In this document: positions 26,338 through 34,514 of the stretch, piece by piece | Layout: each line of letters starts with the position of its first letter | How positions within the stretch are numbered: the first letter of the stretch is position 1 | DNA from: Maribacter_C sp047345145 | GTDB lineage: Bacteria; Bacteroidota; Bacteroidia; Flavobacteriales; Flavobacteriaceae | Direction of reading: 5' to 3' | DNA: 64,000 bases | Assembly (NCBI RefSeq): GCF_047345145.1 | Contig: NZ_JBLFER010000003.1 | Location: 1 to 64,000, forward strand | Notes under the pieces: model-generated | Told to the model about the DNA's origin: nothing | Seen by the model: only the letters and a program-made list of their open reading frames with translations | The model's database searches: none | Translations under genes and position numbers: made by a program

Positions 26338-27647
26338 ACGCAGTTGAAATAAAAATATGGGGCGAATTAGTTGGAGCTGCTCGTTGGGATACAAATCAGC
26401 AATTGGCTAGTTTTCAATTCGACAAAAAATTCTTAACCCGGAGTCAAGACCTTTCCCCAATAAAAATGCCTATAACAAATGGGGAACGTATTTATAGTTT
26501 TCCTGAATTGAGAAAATCAAAAAATGAGGAGGTTTCTACTTTTAAAGGACTTCCTGGATTACTAGCTGACGCACTCCCTGATAAGTATGGCAACCAGTTA
26601 ATAAATATATGGCTAGCACAACAAGGTAGACCACCAAACAGCATGAACCCCGTTGAACAATTATGTTTTATCGGGTTAAGAGGCATGGGGGCACTAGAAT
26701 TTCATCCTGCAAGCCTCAAGTCAAACAATCAAACATTCGCTGTAGAGATAAAAAGCCTAGTCGAAGTTGCTCAAAAAATGCTCTCGAATAGAGAAAATTT
26801 TGAAACTAATCTCAAGGGCAACGAGCAAAAGGCAATGAGTGAAATATTAACCATAGGAACGTCCGCTGGTGGTGCCAGACCAAAAGCAGTAATTGCTTAC
26901 AATGAAAAAACCGGGGAGGTCAGATCAGGGCAGACAGATTCCCCAAAAGGTTTTGAACATTGGCTAATTAAACTCGATGGTGTAAGTGATGCGCAATTTG
27001 GTAAAAGCTATGGATTCGGAAGAGTTGAATACGCATACTATTTAATGGCCAAAGACTGCGGAATTAATATGATGGAGTGCCGATTACTCGAAGAAAACGA
27101 AAGAGCGCATTTCATGACAAAAAGATTCGACCGAGAAGGCAATAACACAAAGCATCATATTCAAACGTTATGCGGAATTCAGCATTTTGATTATAACAAC
27201 TTACAAGGCTATAGTTACGAGCAATTATTTCAGACCATGAGAATACTTAAATTGACATATCCGGAGGCCGAGCAAATGTTTAGAAGGATGGTATTCAATG
27301 TAATGGCAACCAATTATGACGACCATACAAAGAACTTTTCCTTTAGGCTCAAAGAAAATAGTAAATGGGAGCTTTCTCCAGCCTATGATGTTTGCTACTC
27401 ATATGACCCAAATAATATTTGGGTAAGTCAGCATACGCTAAGTATAAACGGGAAACACAAGAATATTGAGAAGTCGGACTTAATGAAAATAGCAAAGGAC
27501 AATAACATTAAAAAAGGAGAAAAAATAATTAGTGAAATTAAAGAGGTAGTAAGTCATTGGAAAAGATATGCAGCTGAGGCGAATGTCTCAAACAGCTTGT
27601 ATAATTCTATTTCAAAAACATTAGTGGCCCCTATTTTTAATGAATAA
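26331..27647 (+). CDS. hipA: HipA-like toxin kinase
   Basis: This 438-residue Ser/Thr kinase is of the HipA family, which in E. coli phosphorylates glutamyl-tRNA synthetase and causes growth arrest. Key motifs are intact: GTSAGGARPKAV (glycine-rich loop, about 182-193), HWLIKLDG, the catalytic NYDDHTKNFSF (N328 to F338) and LSPAYDVCYSY (metal-binding Asp). With hipB it forms a stability or persistence module on the ICE. Targets in this host are unknown. Confidence 0.9.
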   Translation: MVDAVEIKIWGELVGAARWDTNQQLASFQFDKKFLTRSQDLSPIKMPITNGERIYSFPELRKSKNEEVSTFKGLPGLLADALPDKYGNQLINIWLAQQGRPPNSMNPVEQLCFIGLRGMGALEFHPASLKSNNQTFAVEIKSLVEVAQKMLSNRENFETNLKGNEQKAMSEILTIGTSAGGARPKAVIAYNEKTGEVRSGQTDSPKGFEHWLIKLDGVSDAQFGKSYGFGRVEYAYYLMAKDCGINMMECRLLEENERAHFMTKRFDREGNNTKHHIQTLCGIQHFDYNNLQGYSYEQLFQTMRILKLTYPEAEQMFRRMVFNVMATNYDDHTKNFSFRLKENSKWELSPAYDVCYSYDPNNIWVSQHTLSINGKHKNIEKSDLMKIAKDNNIKKGEKIISEIKEVVSHWKRYAAEANVSNSLYNSISKTLVAPIFNE

Positions 27648-27718
27648 CAACTCCACAAGGCATTAAGTAGAGGAGTTCTTTTTTTAGAGGTCAAACTTAC
27701 TTTTAAAGTTACCGAGCT

Positions 27719-28861
27719 CTAAGCACTTTTTTTATATAGCCGAATGGAATCTTCTAATTTAAATTCGGCCCATAACAATGGATGCTCACTAGCTGCATCC
27801 TTTTCATTCTCTACGCTATCATAAGTTTCCCATTCTGGTTTTTTTAGAGGCCATATTGCTTTTCTATTCAACCCACTATCCTCCACTTTGTCAAATAGGA
27901 TGGGGGAAACCAATAGATAATCTTTCTGTTTGATATTGACACCCATTCTATAAGCCCCCATTCTGAAATAACTAGAGTCATTTCCTGAATCCAACATCAC
28001 ATCGAAAGAATCGTGTTTGACTATATCCATAACCCCCGTCTCCAAAATTGTGGAAGTGGAAGCAGCATAAGAAGGGGCATTTAGAGTGCCTGCTATGATG
28101 ATATTTTCAGCACCTTGTGATAGTAAGTCACTATAGACCTCTGCAATTTTATTCGCTTGTTTCCTTCTTAAAGAATCAGATTCGCTTTCGCCAGCGAGCT
28201 GACAACATAGAAGATGTAGCGTCTTGTTTTGAGGGGTTTTGATTTTATATTTTTGAAAATCGGTATTGAAAAGTAATCTTCCCTTAGCGTCCTTTTCATT
28301 TGAAAAGGATTTCACTGACTTGATATGATAACCCTTCTTTAAGAGGATGCCCATGCCTAAACCTAAGCCATCATTACCCTGAAGATGCATAATCTCAGAA
28401 TAGGTTGATTGGTTATTTTTAAAGAAGGATTTATTAAACTGGATTAGGGATTCCCTATTCTCGACTTGTTGCAATAAAACAATATCTGGGTCAACTTCTA
28501 AAATGACTTTTGCCTTATTGAAAATGGCCTTTTTGGTTATGGGGACCGATTTTAGTCTTGTCCAACCATTCCAATTGCTCAAGTAAGATGCTTTTGTCTC
28601 CATAACCTGCAAGCTTGATTTTACGTGCAGACTTCCTTCAATATTCTTCATTGATAAATAAGATGTATGTGGTGCTTGATGAAAACCTAAGAGGTTTGCC
28701 AGCTCCCTCATGCGATTATAGTCAAGGGAGGTCTTTTGGGATTTGGAAAAAAGTGATTCGAATTCCTCTTTCCAAATTTCGGACTTGATTTCATATTCCA
28801 GTTCTACCATATCGGTATGTCTGTGGAATAGGTTCTGAATATTAAAGGTCGCTACTTTCAT
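27719..28861 (-). CDS. Endonuclease/exonuclease/phosphatase-family protein with altered active site
   Basis: This 380-residue protein starts with the EEP signature (KVATFNIQNLF). Three catalytic positions differ from the usual family: the Glu of LQEVE is Gln in LLQQVEN (about residue 129), GDxN is GTLNA (about 238) and SDH is SEH (about 355). Similar GTLNA and SEH changes are, from memory, shared by ICE-borne Bacteroidota relatives, so this may be a distinct subfamily and not a decaying gene. It overlaps the HTH gene upstream by four bases. Confidence 0.75.
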   Translation of the reverse strand: MKVATFNIQNLFHRHTDMVELEYEIKSEIWKEEFESLFSKSQKTSLDYNRMRELANLLGFHQAPHTSYLSMKNIEGSLHVKSSLQVMETKASYLSNWNGWTRLKSVPITKKAIFNKAKVILEVDPDIVLLQQVENRESLIQFNKSFFKNNQSTYSEIMHLQGNDGLGLGMGILLKKGYHIKSVKSFSNEKDAKGRLLFNTDFQKYKIKTPQNKTLHLLCCQLAGESESDSLRRKQANKIAEVYSDLLSQGAENIIIAGTLNAPSYAASTSTILETGVMDIVKHDSFDVMLDSGNDSSYFRMGAYRMGVNIKQKDYLLVSPILFDKVEDSGLNRKAIWPLKKPEWETYDSVENEKDAASEHPLLWAEFKLEDSIRLYKKSA

Positions 28862-29145
28862 GCTGCTTTTCCTTTAAAGTCAATCTCATTGTTCTCCAGT
28901 ATCTCATTTATCTTCTCCACATCGTAGTAGATGATTCCCCCAAGTTTTGAAAAGGGAATGGTTCCGTTTATTCTGAAATTTTGTAGCGTACCAGGACTTA
29001 TTTCAAGTTTATTCATTACTTGTCCTGACTTAATCCATTGGTCTATTCCTATTCTGCCATTTGTCACAAGTAAATCTTTGATTTCGCTTAGGAGTTTGAT
29101 TCGGAACTCCTCTAAATCCTCTGTAGTAATGATATTTGCTGCCAT
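28858..29145 (-). CDS. Excisionase-like helix-turn-helix protein
   Basis: This 95-residue protein has a helical N-terminus and a winged-helix-like DNA-binding domain (MNKLEISPGTLQNFRINGTI, about 44-63), typical of small DNA-binding or Xis-type proteins on Bacteroidota ICEs. It is coupled to the EEP gene by ATGA overlap. In CTnDOT, RteC drives excision genes including xis2c; this gene next to rteC could have that role. Confidence 0.75.
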   Translation of the reverse strand: MAANIITTEDLEEFRIKLLSEIKDLLVTNGRIGIDQWIKSGQVMNKLEISPGTLQNFRINGTIPFSKLGGIIYYDVEKINEILENNEIDFKGKAA

Positions 29146-29180
29146 AACCCATTTGTTTTATTATGATTAATCTTCAGGAA

Positions 29181-29192
29181 GTGAATTACTAA
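29181..29192. promoter_or_regulatory. Shared motif upstream of the HTH gene
   Basis: GTGAATTACTAA lies 36 bases before the HTH start (minus strand) and is repeated exactly at 30209-30220 before rteC. It may be a common regulator site. Confidence 0.4.
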
Positions 29193-29318
29193 TGGTTGTA
29201 ATACTTTGTATCCCTTTAAGCAAATTTGACTATAAACGATGGAGAAAATTCACCAGTTCACCCGACCTCTGGTCAAATTTTAACACTTCTTGACAAGATT
29301 TCGAACGAGGAGAACCAA

Positions 29319-30167
29319 TCAAGCGTCTGCACTATCCATTCTATCTTCCAACCCCCTTGTGAGGTCTTCCATGAATTTGGCTCGGCTTTTTTTCCTTCTG
29401 CGAATTTCGGAGTAGATTTTATAAATATCCCCGGAGTCGTGGTTGAATGCCTTGCGTAGTACTTTGTCAATTAGGGAAATCTCTACTTTTCCATCATTGA
29501 TAGCACCAACACTTGAAAGAGCATATAAAAGTTCAACATATGCGGTATTCGAGAATGTCCATTTCAGGTTGCTTTCCGAACAATCATCACAAGGAATACA
29601 ATTTTCATTAATTTTTGAGAACCGTTTTTTTAAGTAAGCTATCAGACGCTTATTCGCGGATAACTTAGCCAATAATAAGTCGTGTGAGGTACAGAAATCC
29701 TTATCACGATAATAGTGTCTAGAATAGGTGATATTGACATCCTTGAAATAAGCTCTTGTAAAGTAACTCTCGTCCAAGTGTTTTTTATCTTGTTCTATGT
29801 ATTGGACAAAGTCGAGATTATATCTAAAGAACCGATTTATTTTATCCATTTTTTTCTGGATGTACTTTTTTTGAACTTCTTGATTCCCCAAAGGAAATTG
29901 AATTTCAAATGAACGGAGTTCCGAGTAGTACACTAAATTGGATAATGGAAGCTGTTTTGTGAACTTAAAAAATTGGATTTCGGCATCCACACTTTTAAAC
30001 GTAAAGTTTGAAATCTGTTTTTTGAATCGATAGATGAGGTCTCTGCACTTGGAAATAGATAGGTCACACTTTTTGATGACCTCCGAAACCGTAGCCTCGA
30101 TGACATTTAGTTCTTCTAGTAACTTTTCTGAAAGTAATGCTCTTTCCATATCCCAAAATTTAGACAA
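29319..30167 (-). CDS. rteC: RteC-family excision regulator
   Basis: This 282-residue protein is helical and carries the RteC signature: YSRHYYRDKDFCTSHDLLLAKL (about 143-164) followed by LIAYLKKRF. RteC is a DNA-binding activator of excision genes on CTnDOT. Two Cys pairs (CIPCDDC, about 206-212) are notable and could bind a metal. The 12-base motif at 30209-30220 lies 42 bases before its start. It is the gene closest to the proposed right end of the element. Confidence 0.8.
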   Translation of the reverse strand: MSKFWDMERALLSEKLLEELNVIEATVSEVIKKCDLSISKCRDLIYRFKKQISNFTFKSVDAEIQFFKFTKQLPLSNLVYYSELRSFEIQFPLGNQEVQKKYIQKKMDKINRFFRYNLDFVQYIEQDKKHLDESYFTRAYFKDVNITYSRHYYRDKDFCTSHDLLLAKLSANKRLIAYLKKRFSKINENCIPCDDCSESNLKWTFSNTAYVELLYALSSVGAINDGKVEISLIDKVLRKAFNHDSGDIYKIYSEIRRRKKSRAKFMEDLTRGLEDRMDSADA

Positions 30168-30516
30168 TAGTTCATACTATCGTTCATCATAGGATTGGGG
30201 AAAACTACGTGAATTACTAAATAGAGGTTAGGAAATTCTCCATGAATAAATCACCAAAAATCATGCCTTACTAAATACTGACTACAAAATATATAGTCTT
30301 TTTATTAATAATAAATGCAGGATTAGTGAACAATGGAGGGCAATTAGTTTAAAGATGTTTTGAGTGAGGTATCTATTCTTTGTTTTCGTTCCCACACAAA
30401 AAAGGTCACTTTAGTTAAATATGAGTGCACTTGAATTTATATGAAATCAATTGAAATTAAGGGAGAAAAAAGGCCATTTGTTGTACCTATGTTGTACCTG
30501 AGTCATTTTTTGGCAT
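30168..30516. other. Gene-free right end of the ICE
   Basis: I see no gene. It holds the motif GTGAATTACTAA (30209-30220) and two direct copies of TTGTACCT (30481-30488 and 30492-30499, 11-base pitch), which could be arm-type sites for a tyrosine recombinase; that use is inferred. Confidence 0.4.
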
Positions 30517-30542
30517 GAAAAAGCCGAGGCAAAACCTCGGCT
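30517..30542 (-). terminator. Terminator downstream of tRNA-Leu
   Basis: A perfect 8-bp stem (AGCCGAGG at 30522-30529, CCTCGGCT at 30535-30542) is followed on the minus strand by a T run. Confidence 0.8.
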
Positions 30543-30552
30543 ATCTCCCGTG

Positions 30553-30636
30553 TACTCGAGATGGGACTTGAACCCATACGGACTAATGTCCATTGGATTT
30601 TAAGTCCAACGTGTCTACCAATTCCACCACTCGAGC
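30553..30636 (-). tRNA. tRNA-Leu (anticodon TAA), probable ICE attachment site
   Basis: The 84-base minus-strand gene folds as a class II tRNA: acceptor GCTCGAG with CTCGAGT (one G-U pair), anticodon stem with loop CTTAAAA (anticodon TAA), a long variable arm and the T arm GGGTTCAAGTCCC. CCA is not encoded. Its 3' end faces the ICE, so it is the likely integration site. The second att copy should be left of the window. Confidence 0.93.
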
Positions 30637-30661
30637 CTGACTGCCGTAAGGCATGTCCTCA

Positions 30662-30680
30662 ATGTACTAGGCTAGTACAT
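30662..30680. repeat. Palindrome between the two tRNA genes
   Basis: ATGTACTAG-G-CTAGTACAT is a perfect 19-base palindrome just downstream of the tRNA-Gly terminator. A small stem (TGCC/GGCA) is at 30642-30653. Function unknown; it could be an RNA-processing structure. Confidence 0.45.
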
Positions 30681-30681
30681 G

Positions 30682-30712
30682 AATAAAAAAAAACGCCGAC
30701 GTGCAGCGTTTT
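30682..30712 (-). terminator. Terminator-like hairpin after tRNA-Gly
   Basis: The stem AAAACGC (30690-30696) with GCGTTTT (30706-30712) is followed on the minus strand by T residues. If both tRNAs share the upstream promoter, it must be partial. Confidence 0.5.
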
Positions 30713-30715
30713 ATG

Positions 30716-30787
30716 AGCGAAAAAAGGGATTCGAACCCTCGACCTCCACCTTGGCAAGGTGATGCTCTACCCCTGAGCTACTTTCGC
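30716..30787 (-). tRNA. tRNA-Gly (anticodon GCC)
   Basis: A 72-base minus-strand gene: acceptor GCGAAAG with TTTTCGC (one G-U pair), D arm AGCTCAGGGGTAGAGC, anticodon loop TTGCCAA (anticodon GCC) and T arm GGGTTCGAATCCC. CCA is not encoded. Confidence 0.93.
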
Positions 30788-30858
30788 GTTTGGTAATTTC
30801 AGTTTACCCGCCGTAGGAGGGCTTAGAAAGAACGTGCATTATTTAACTAATGCGGATG

Positions 30859-30888
30859 CAAATTTAATACATTTCTATAAACTCCAAA
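30859..30888 (-). promoter_or_regulatory. Promoter of the tRNA-Gly/tRNA-Leu unit
   Basis: On the minus strand TTTG (30885-30888) is followed after 18 bases by TAAATTTG (30859-30866), an excellent Bacteroidota -33/-7 pair upstream of tRNA-Gly. Confidence 0.7.
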
Positions 30889-30920
30889 GGAAATTCGTCT
30901 AAAAATAAGCCTTGCAAGAT

Positions 30921-33542
30921 TTAACTTGTTGCCTTTTTATTTTTAGTCAAGAGACGCTTTATTTCATTCAGTTTCATTAAAGCTTCAACCGGTGTGAGGG
31001 TATTAATGTCTAAATGGGTTATCTCTTCTTTAATCTGTTCTAAAAGGGGGTCATCTAAATTAAAGAAACTTAATTGCATTTCATTTTGAGCGGCATTTAA
31101 GCTATCAGTAAGTTCTTCATTGGAATGTGATTTTTCTAGTTTCTTCAAGATTTTATTCGCTTTTGAAATCACGGCTTGTGGCATACCGGCCATTTTTGCT
31201 ACATGAATTCCAAAGCTATGTTCACTTCCTCCTTCGGTAAGTTTGCGGAGGAAGAGTACATTGTCTTTCAATTCTTTTACCGAAACATTAAAATTTTTGA
31301 TTCGCTCAAAAGTAGCGGTCATTTCATTTAACTCATGATAATGGGTGGCAAAAAGGGTTTTCGCACGTGCCGGGTGCTCATGCAAATACTCTGAAATCGC
31401 CCAAGCGATGGAAATACCATCATAAGTACTTGTACCGCGTCCTATTTCGTCAAGCAAGACCAAACTTCGTTCTGATAGGTTGTTCAAAATAGATGCAGTC
31501 TCATTCATTTCTACCATAAAAGTAGATTCACCCATTGATATGTTATCGCTCGCGCCAACTCTCGTAAAGATTTTATCCACATAACCTATTTGGGCAGACT
31601 CGGCAGGTACAAAGCTGCCCATTTGAGCCAATAATACGATGAGGGCAGTTTGCCTTAAAATAGCAGATTTACCACTCATATTTGGTCCCGTAATCATGAT
31701 GATCTGCTGATTTTTGCGATTCAAAACAACATCATTGGCAATGTAGGCTTCACCCAAAGGCAATTGCTTTTCAATTACAGGGTGTCTGCCATTTCGAATC
31801 TCGATTTCCGTAGAATCATTTAGAATTGGTTCGCAATATTTATTTTCCTTAGCCAATTGTGCAAATCCACAAAGGCAATCGAGCTGTGCGATTTGATGTG
31901 CATTGTTTTGAACTGGGGCTATGTACTCTTGCATCCAAACGACTAATTGCGAAAACAACTGGTTTTCCAGACTCAAAATACGCTCTTCGGCTCCTAATAT
32001 TTTTCCTTCGTATTCTTTGAGTTCTTCAGTAATGTATCGCTCTGCATTAACCAAGGTCTGTTTGCGAATCCATTCTTCTGGGACTTTGTCTTTATGTGTA
32101 TTCCGGACTTCAATGTAATATCCGAATACATTATTAGAAGCTATTTTTAATGAGCTAATGCCTGTACGTTCAGTTTCTCGCTCTAGCATTTTGGCTAGAT
32201 AATCTTTTCCTGAAAAAGCTAAGGCACGCAGTTCATCTAGTTCTTCGGAATACCCATCAGCTATGGTTTTTCCTTTCGGAATTTGCACAGGAGCTTCCTC
32301 ATTCAACATTTCCTTTATCTTATCACGTAACAAATCACACGGATGCAATTGGTCGGAAATCAACTGTAAAGCTTCATTGTCACTTTGAGAAGTCATTTGT
32401 TTTATGGGAACAATAGCTTCTAAAGAATTTTTCAACTGAACAACTTCTTTCGGATTAATCTTTCCGGTAGCTACTTTGGAAATCAAGCGTTCCAAATCGC
32501 CCATTTTTTTTATATGCTGCTGTAATCTTTGAAGCGTATCTTCTTCTTTGGACAGATGCCCAATCACTTGATGTCTTCTCCGGATTTTCTCCACATTCTT
32601 CAAAGGAAGTGCCAACCATCGTTTCAACAATCGTCCGCCCATTGGCGAAATCGTCTTGTCAATAATATCTAGTAAGGTAACCGCATTCAAATTGGTAGAA
32701 TGGTACAATTCAAGATTACGGATGGTAAAACGGTCCATCCAAATATATTCTTCTTCTGCAATTCGCTTTAACGAATTGATATGCTGTAATTGTCGGTGTT
32801 GGGTTTCCGATAAATAGTGTAAAACTACTCCCGAGGCAATAGTGCCATGATTCAAATGGTCAACCCCAAAACCTTTGAGCGTTTTGGTTTTGAAATGGTT
32901 ATTGAGCGTTTCTTGGGTGTAATCTTCTTGGAATACCCAATCCTCCATGAAAAACGTATGGAACTGCTTTCCAAAGACTTCTAAAAAATCCTTTTTATGT
33001 GCTTTGGAAACCAATACTTCGTTTGGAGCAAAATTCTGAAGCAATTTATCAATTTGCTCTTCTGTACCCTCTGACGTTAAAAACTCCCCCGTTGAAATAT
33101 CAACGAATGAAACTCCGATGAGTTTTCTTCCAAAATGAACCGCGCATAGAAAATTGTTCGTCTTCGTATCAAGAATATCGTCATTCATCGCCACACCCGG
33201 AGTTACCAATTCTGTTACGCCTCTTTTGACAATGGTTTTGGTCATTTTAGGGTCTTCCAATTGGTCGCAGATAGCAACCCGCTGTCCCGCCTTTACCAAT
33301 TTCGGTAAATATGTATTCAAAGAATGGTGAGGAAAACCAGCCAGTTCTGTTCTGTCGCCCCCATTATTTCTATGCGTTAAGATAATCCCTAAAATCTTAG
33401 ATGCTTTGACCGCATCTTCGCCAAAAGTCTCATAAAAGTCACCCACGCGAAACAACAATAAAGCATCAGGATATTTCGTCTTGATGGTATTATACTGCTG
33501 CATCAAAGGGGTCACCTTTTTTACTTTTTCTTTTTTTGCCAA
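30921..33542 (-). CDS. mutS: DNA mismatch repair protein MutS
   Basis: This 873-residue protein is full-length MutS. The mismatch-binding motif is FRVGDFYETFGEDA near residue 30, the Walker A is TGPNMSGKSAILRQ (about 618-631) and Walker B is LVLLDEIGRGTSTYDG (about 695-710), with HSFGIHVAKMAG near 785. It recognises base mismatches and starts repair with MutL. It is divergent from the methyltransferase at 33871, and the 328-base gap between them contains 17 tandem heptamers. Confidence 0.96.
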   Translation of the reverse strand: MAKKEKVKKVTPLMQQYNTIKTKYPDALLLFRVGDFYETFGEDAVKASKILGIILTHRNNGGDRTELAGFPHHSLNTYLPKLVKAGQRVAICDQLEDPKMTKTIVKRGVTELVTPGVAMNDDILDTKTNNFLCAVHFGRKLIGVSFVDISTGEFLTSEGTEEQIDKLLQNFAPNEVLVSKAHKKDFLEVFGKQFHTFFMEDWVFQEDYTQETLNNHFKTKTLKGFGVDHLNHGTIASGVVLHYLSETQHRQLQHINSLKRIAEEEYIWMDRFTIRNLELYHSTNLNAVTLLDIIDKTISPMGGRLLKRWLALPLKNVEKIRRRHQVIGHLSKEEDTLQRLQQHIKKMGDLERLISKVATGKINPKEVVQLKNSLEAIVPIKQMTSQSDNEALQLISDQLHPCDLLRDKIKEMLNEEAPVQIPKGKTIADGYSEELDELRALAFSGKDYLAKMLERETERTGISSLKIASNNVFGYYIEVRNTHKDKVPEEWIRKQTLVNAERYITEELKEYEGKILGAEERILSLENQLFSQLVVWMQEYIAPVQNNAHQIAQLDCLCGFAQLAKENKYCEPILNDSTEIEIRNGRHPVIEKQLPLGEAYIANDVVLNRKNQQIIMITGPNMSGKSAILRQTALIVLLAQMGSFVPAESAQIGYVDKIFTRVGASDNISMGESTFMVEMNETASILNNLSERSLVLLDEIGRGTSTYDGISIAWAISEYLHEHPARAKTLFATHYHELNEMTATFERIKNFNVSVKELKDNVLFLRKLTEGGSEHSFGIHVAKMAGMPQAVISKANKILKKLEKSHSNEELTDSLNAAQNEMQLSFFNLDDPLLEQIKEEITHLDINTLTPVEALMKLNEIKRLLTKNKKATS

Positions 33543-33686
33543 AGTGATTGTGTTGAAATTTTATTGCATACCTAGCGGTAGAAACGAATGTACTATTTTT
33601 GTCAAGGAAACCACAGTATTGTTGATATTATGGGGATAACTTTTGGGGTTCAAGTATCAAGCTCAAACTCAATTGAATTATTGTTT

Positions 33687-33809
33687 GAGCCAAGAGCCAA
33701 GAGCCAAGAGCCAAGAGCCAAGAGCCAAGAGCCAAGAGCCAAGAGCCAAGAGCCAAGAGCCAAGAGCCAAGAGCCAAGAGCCAAGAGCCAAGAGCCAAGA
33801 GCCAAGAGC
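33687..33809. repeat. Tandem repeat: 17 copies of a 7-bp unit
   Basis: Positions 33687-33805 are 17 exact copies of GAGCCAA, followed by a partial GAGC. The array lies between the starts of mutS (minus) and the methyltransferase (plus). A heptamer array of this purity is prone to copy-number change by replication slippage. Just after it, 33821-33839 carries TGAGCGGAGTCGAAGGG, a motif I recall as a frequent intergenic repeat in Bacteroidota. Confidence 0.95.
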
Positions 33810-33870
33810 AAAAATATCATCCTGAGCGGAGTCGAAGGGCTACAACGCTAAAAACTCTATTAAAAACAAA

Positions 33871-34401
33871 ATGCGTAAACTAAAAAACGAAGAATTACCC
33901 CGCTTAGATGTTGACGGATTCAAAAATGCCAAGAAGACACCTATTATAGTTGTTCTTGACAATATTCGAAGTTTGAACAATATCGGTTCGGTATTTCGAA
34001 CTGCGGATGCTTTTTTAATTGAAAAAATCTATCTCTGCGGAATTACCGCAACTCCTCCTCACAAAGATATTCGTAAGACGGCATTAGGTGCTACCGAAAG
34101 TGTCACTTGGGAACACCGCAGAAGTACTCTCGAAGTCATTAAAGAATACAATTCAAAAGGATACGAAACAATTGCTATTGAGCAAGCAGAAAGAGCAACG
34201 ATGTTGAACGAGCTAAAAGTCGACACTGCAAAAAAGTATGTGCTGGTTTTTGGAAACGAGGTAAAAGGAGTTGATCAGGCTGTTGTTGATATCTGCGCTA
34301 AAGTGGTTGAAATTCCTCAATTTGGCACAAAACATTCCCTAAATATCTCTGTGAGTGCAGGTGTTCTAATTTGGGATTTTTGGCAAAAATTAAATGCATA
34401 A
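33871..34401 (+). CDS. RNA 2'-O-methyltransferase, SpoU/TrmH family
   Basis: This 176-residue protein has the SPOUT motifs in order: NIRSLNNIGSVFRTADAF (about 31-48), LVFGNEVKGVDQ (about 128-139) and IPQFGTKHSLNISVSAGV (about 149-166), which make the knotted SAM site. Members methylate ribose in tRNA or rRNA; the target here cannot be fixed. It lacks an N-terminal RNA-binding extension. A terminator-like hairpin follows at once. Confidence 0.88.
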   Translation: MRKLKNEELPRLDVDGFKNAKKTPIIVVLDNIRSLNNIGSVFRTADAFLIEKIYLCGITATPPHKDIRKTALGATESVTWEHRRSTLEVIKEYNSKGYETIAIEQAERATMLNELKVDTAKKYVLVFGNEVKGVDQAVVDICAKVVEIPQFGTKHSLNISVSAGVLIWDFWQKLNA

Positions 34402-34405
34402 AAAA

Positions 34406-34423
34406 AGCCCGAAAAATCGGGCT
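34406..34423. terminator. Hairpin terminator between convergent genes
   Basis: AGCCCGA (34406-34412) pairs with TCGGGCT (34417-34423). The run of A before it gives a T run on the minus strand. It separates the methyltransferase from the convergent folK fusion. Confidence 0.65.
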
Positions 34424-34514
34424 TGAAATATAGTTTGAGTTAGTTAGTTGCTTTCTAGCGATTGCTAATTAAGGAAATCCGTAGGTTCTGTGCAACATTT
34501 TTCTTAAAAAAATC

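Noticed and set aside
1..30540. CRISPR array or phage genome
   Set aside because: No direct-repeat and spacer pattern and no capsid, portal or terminase genes were seen. The transfer genes identify an ICE.
33588..33851. Open frame through the heptamer array encoding SQEPRAK repeats
   Set aside because: A 7-bp array without stops is open in every frame, so the frame is a by-product. It ends before the methyltransferase, and a TGA upstream of that gene's ATG blocks any in-frame fusion by copy-number change.
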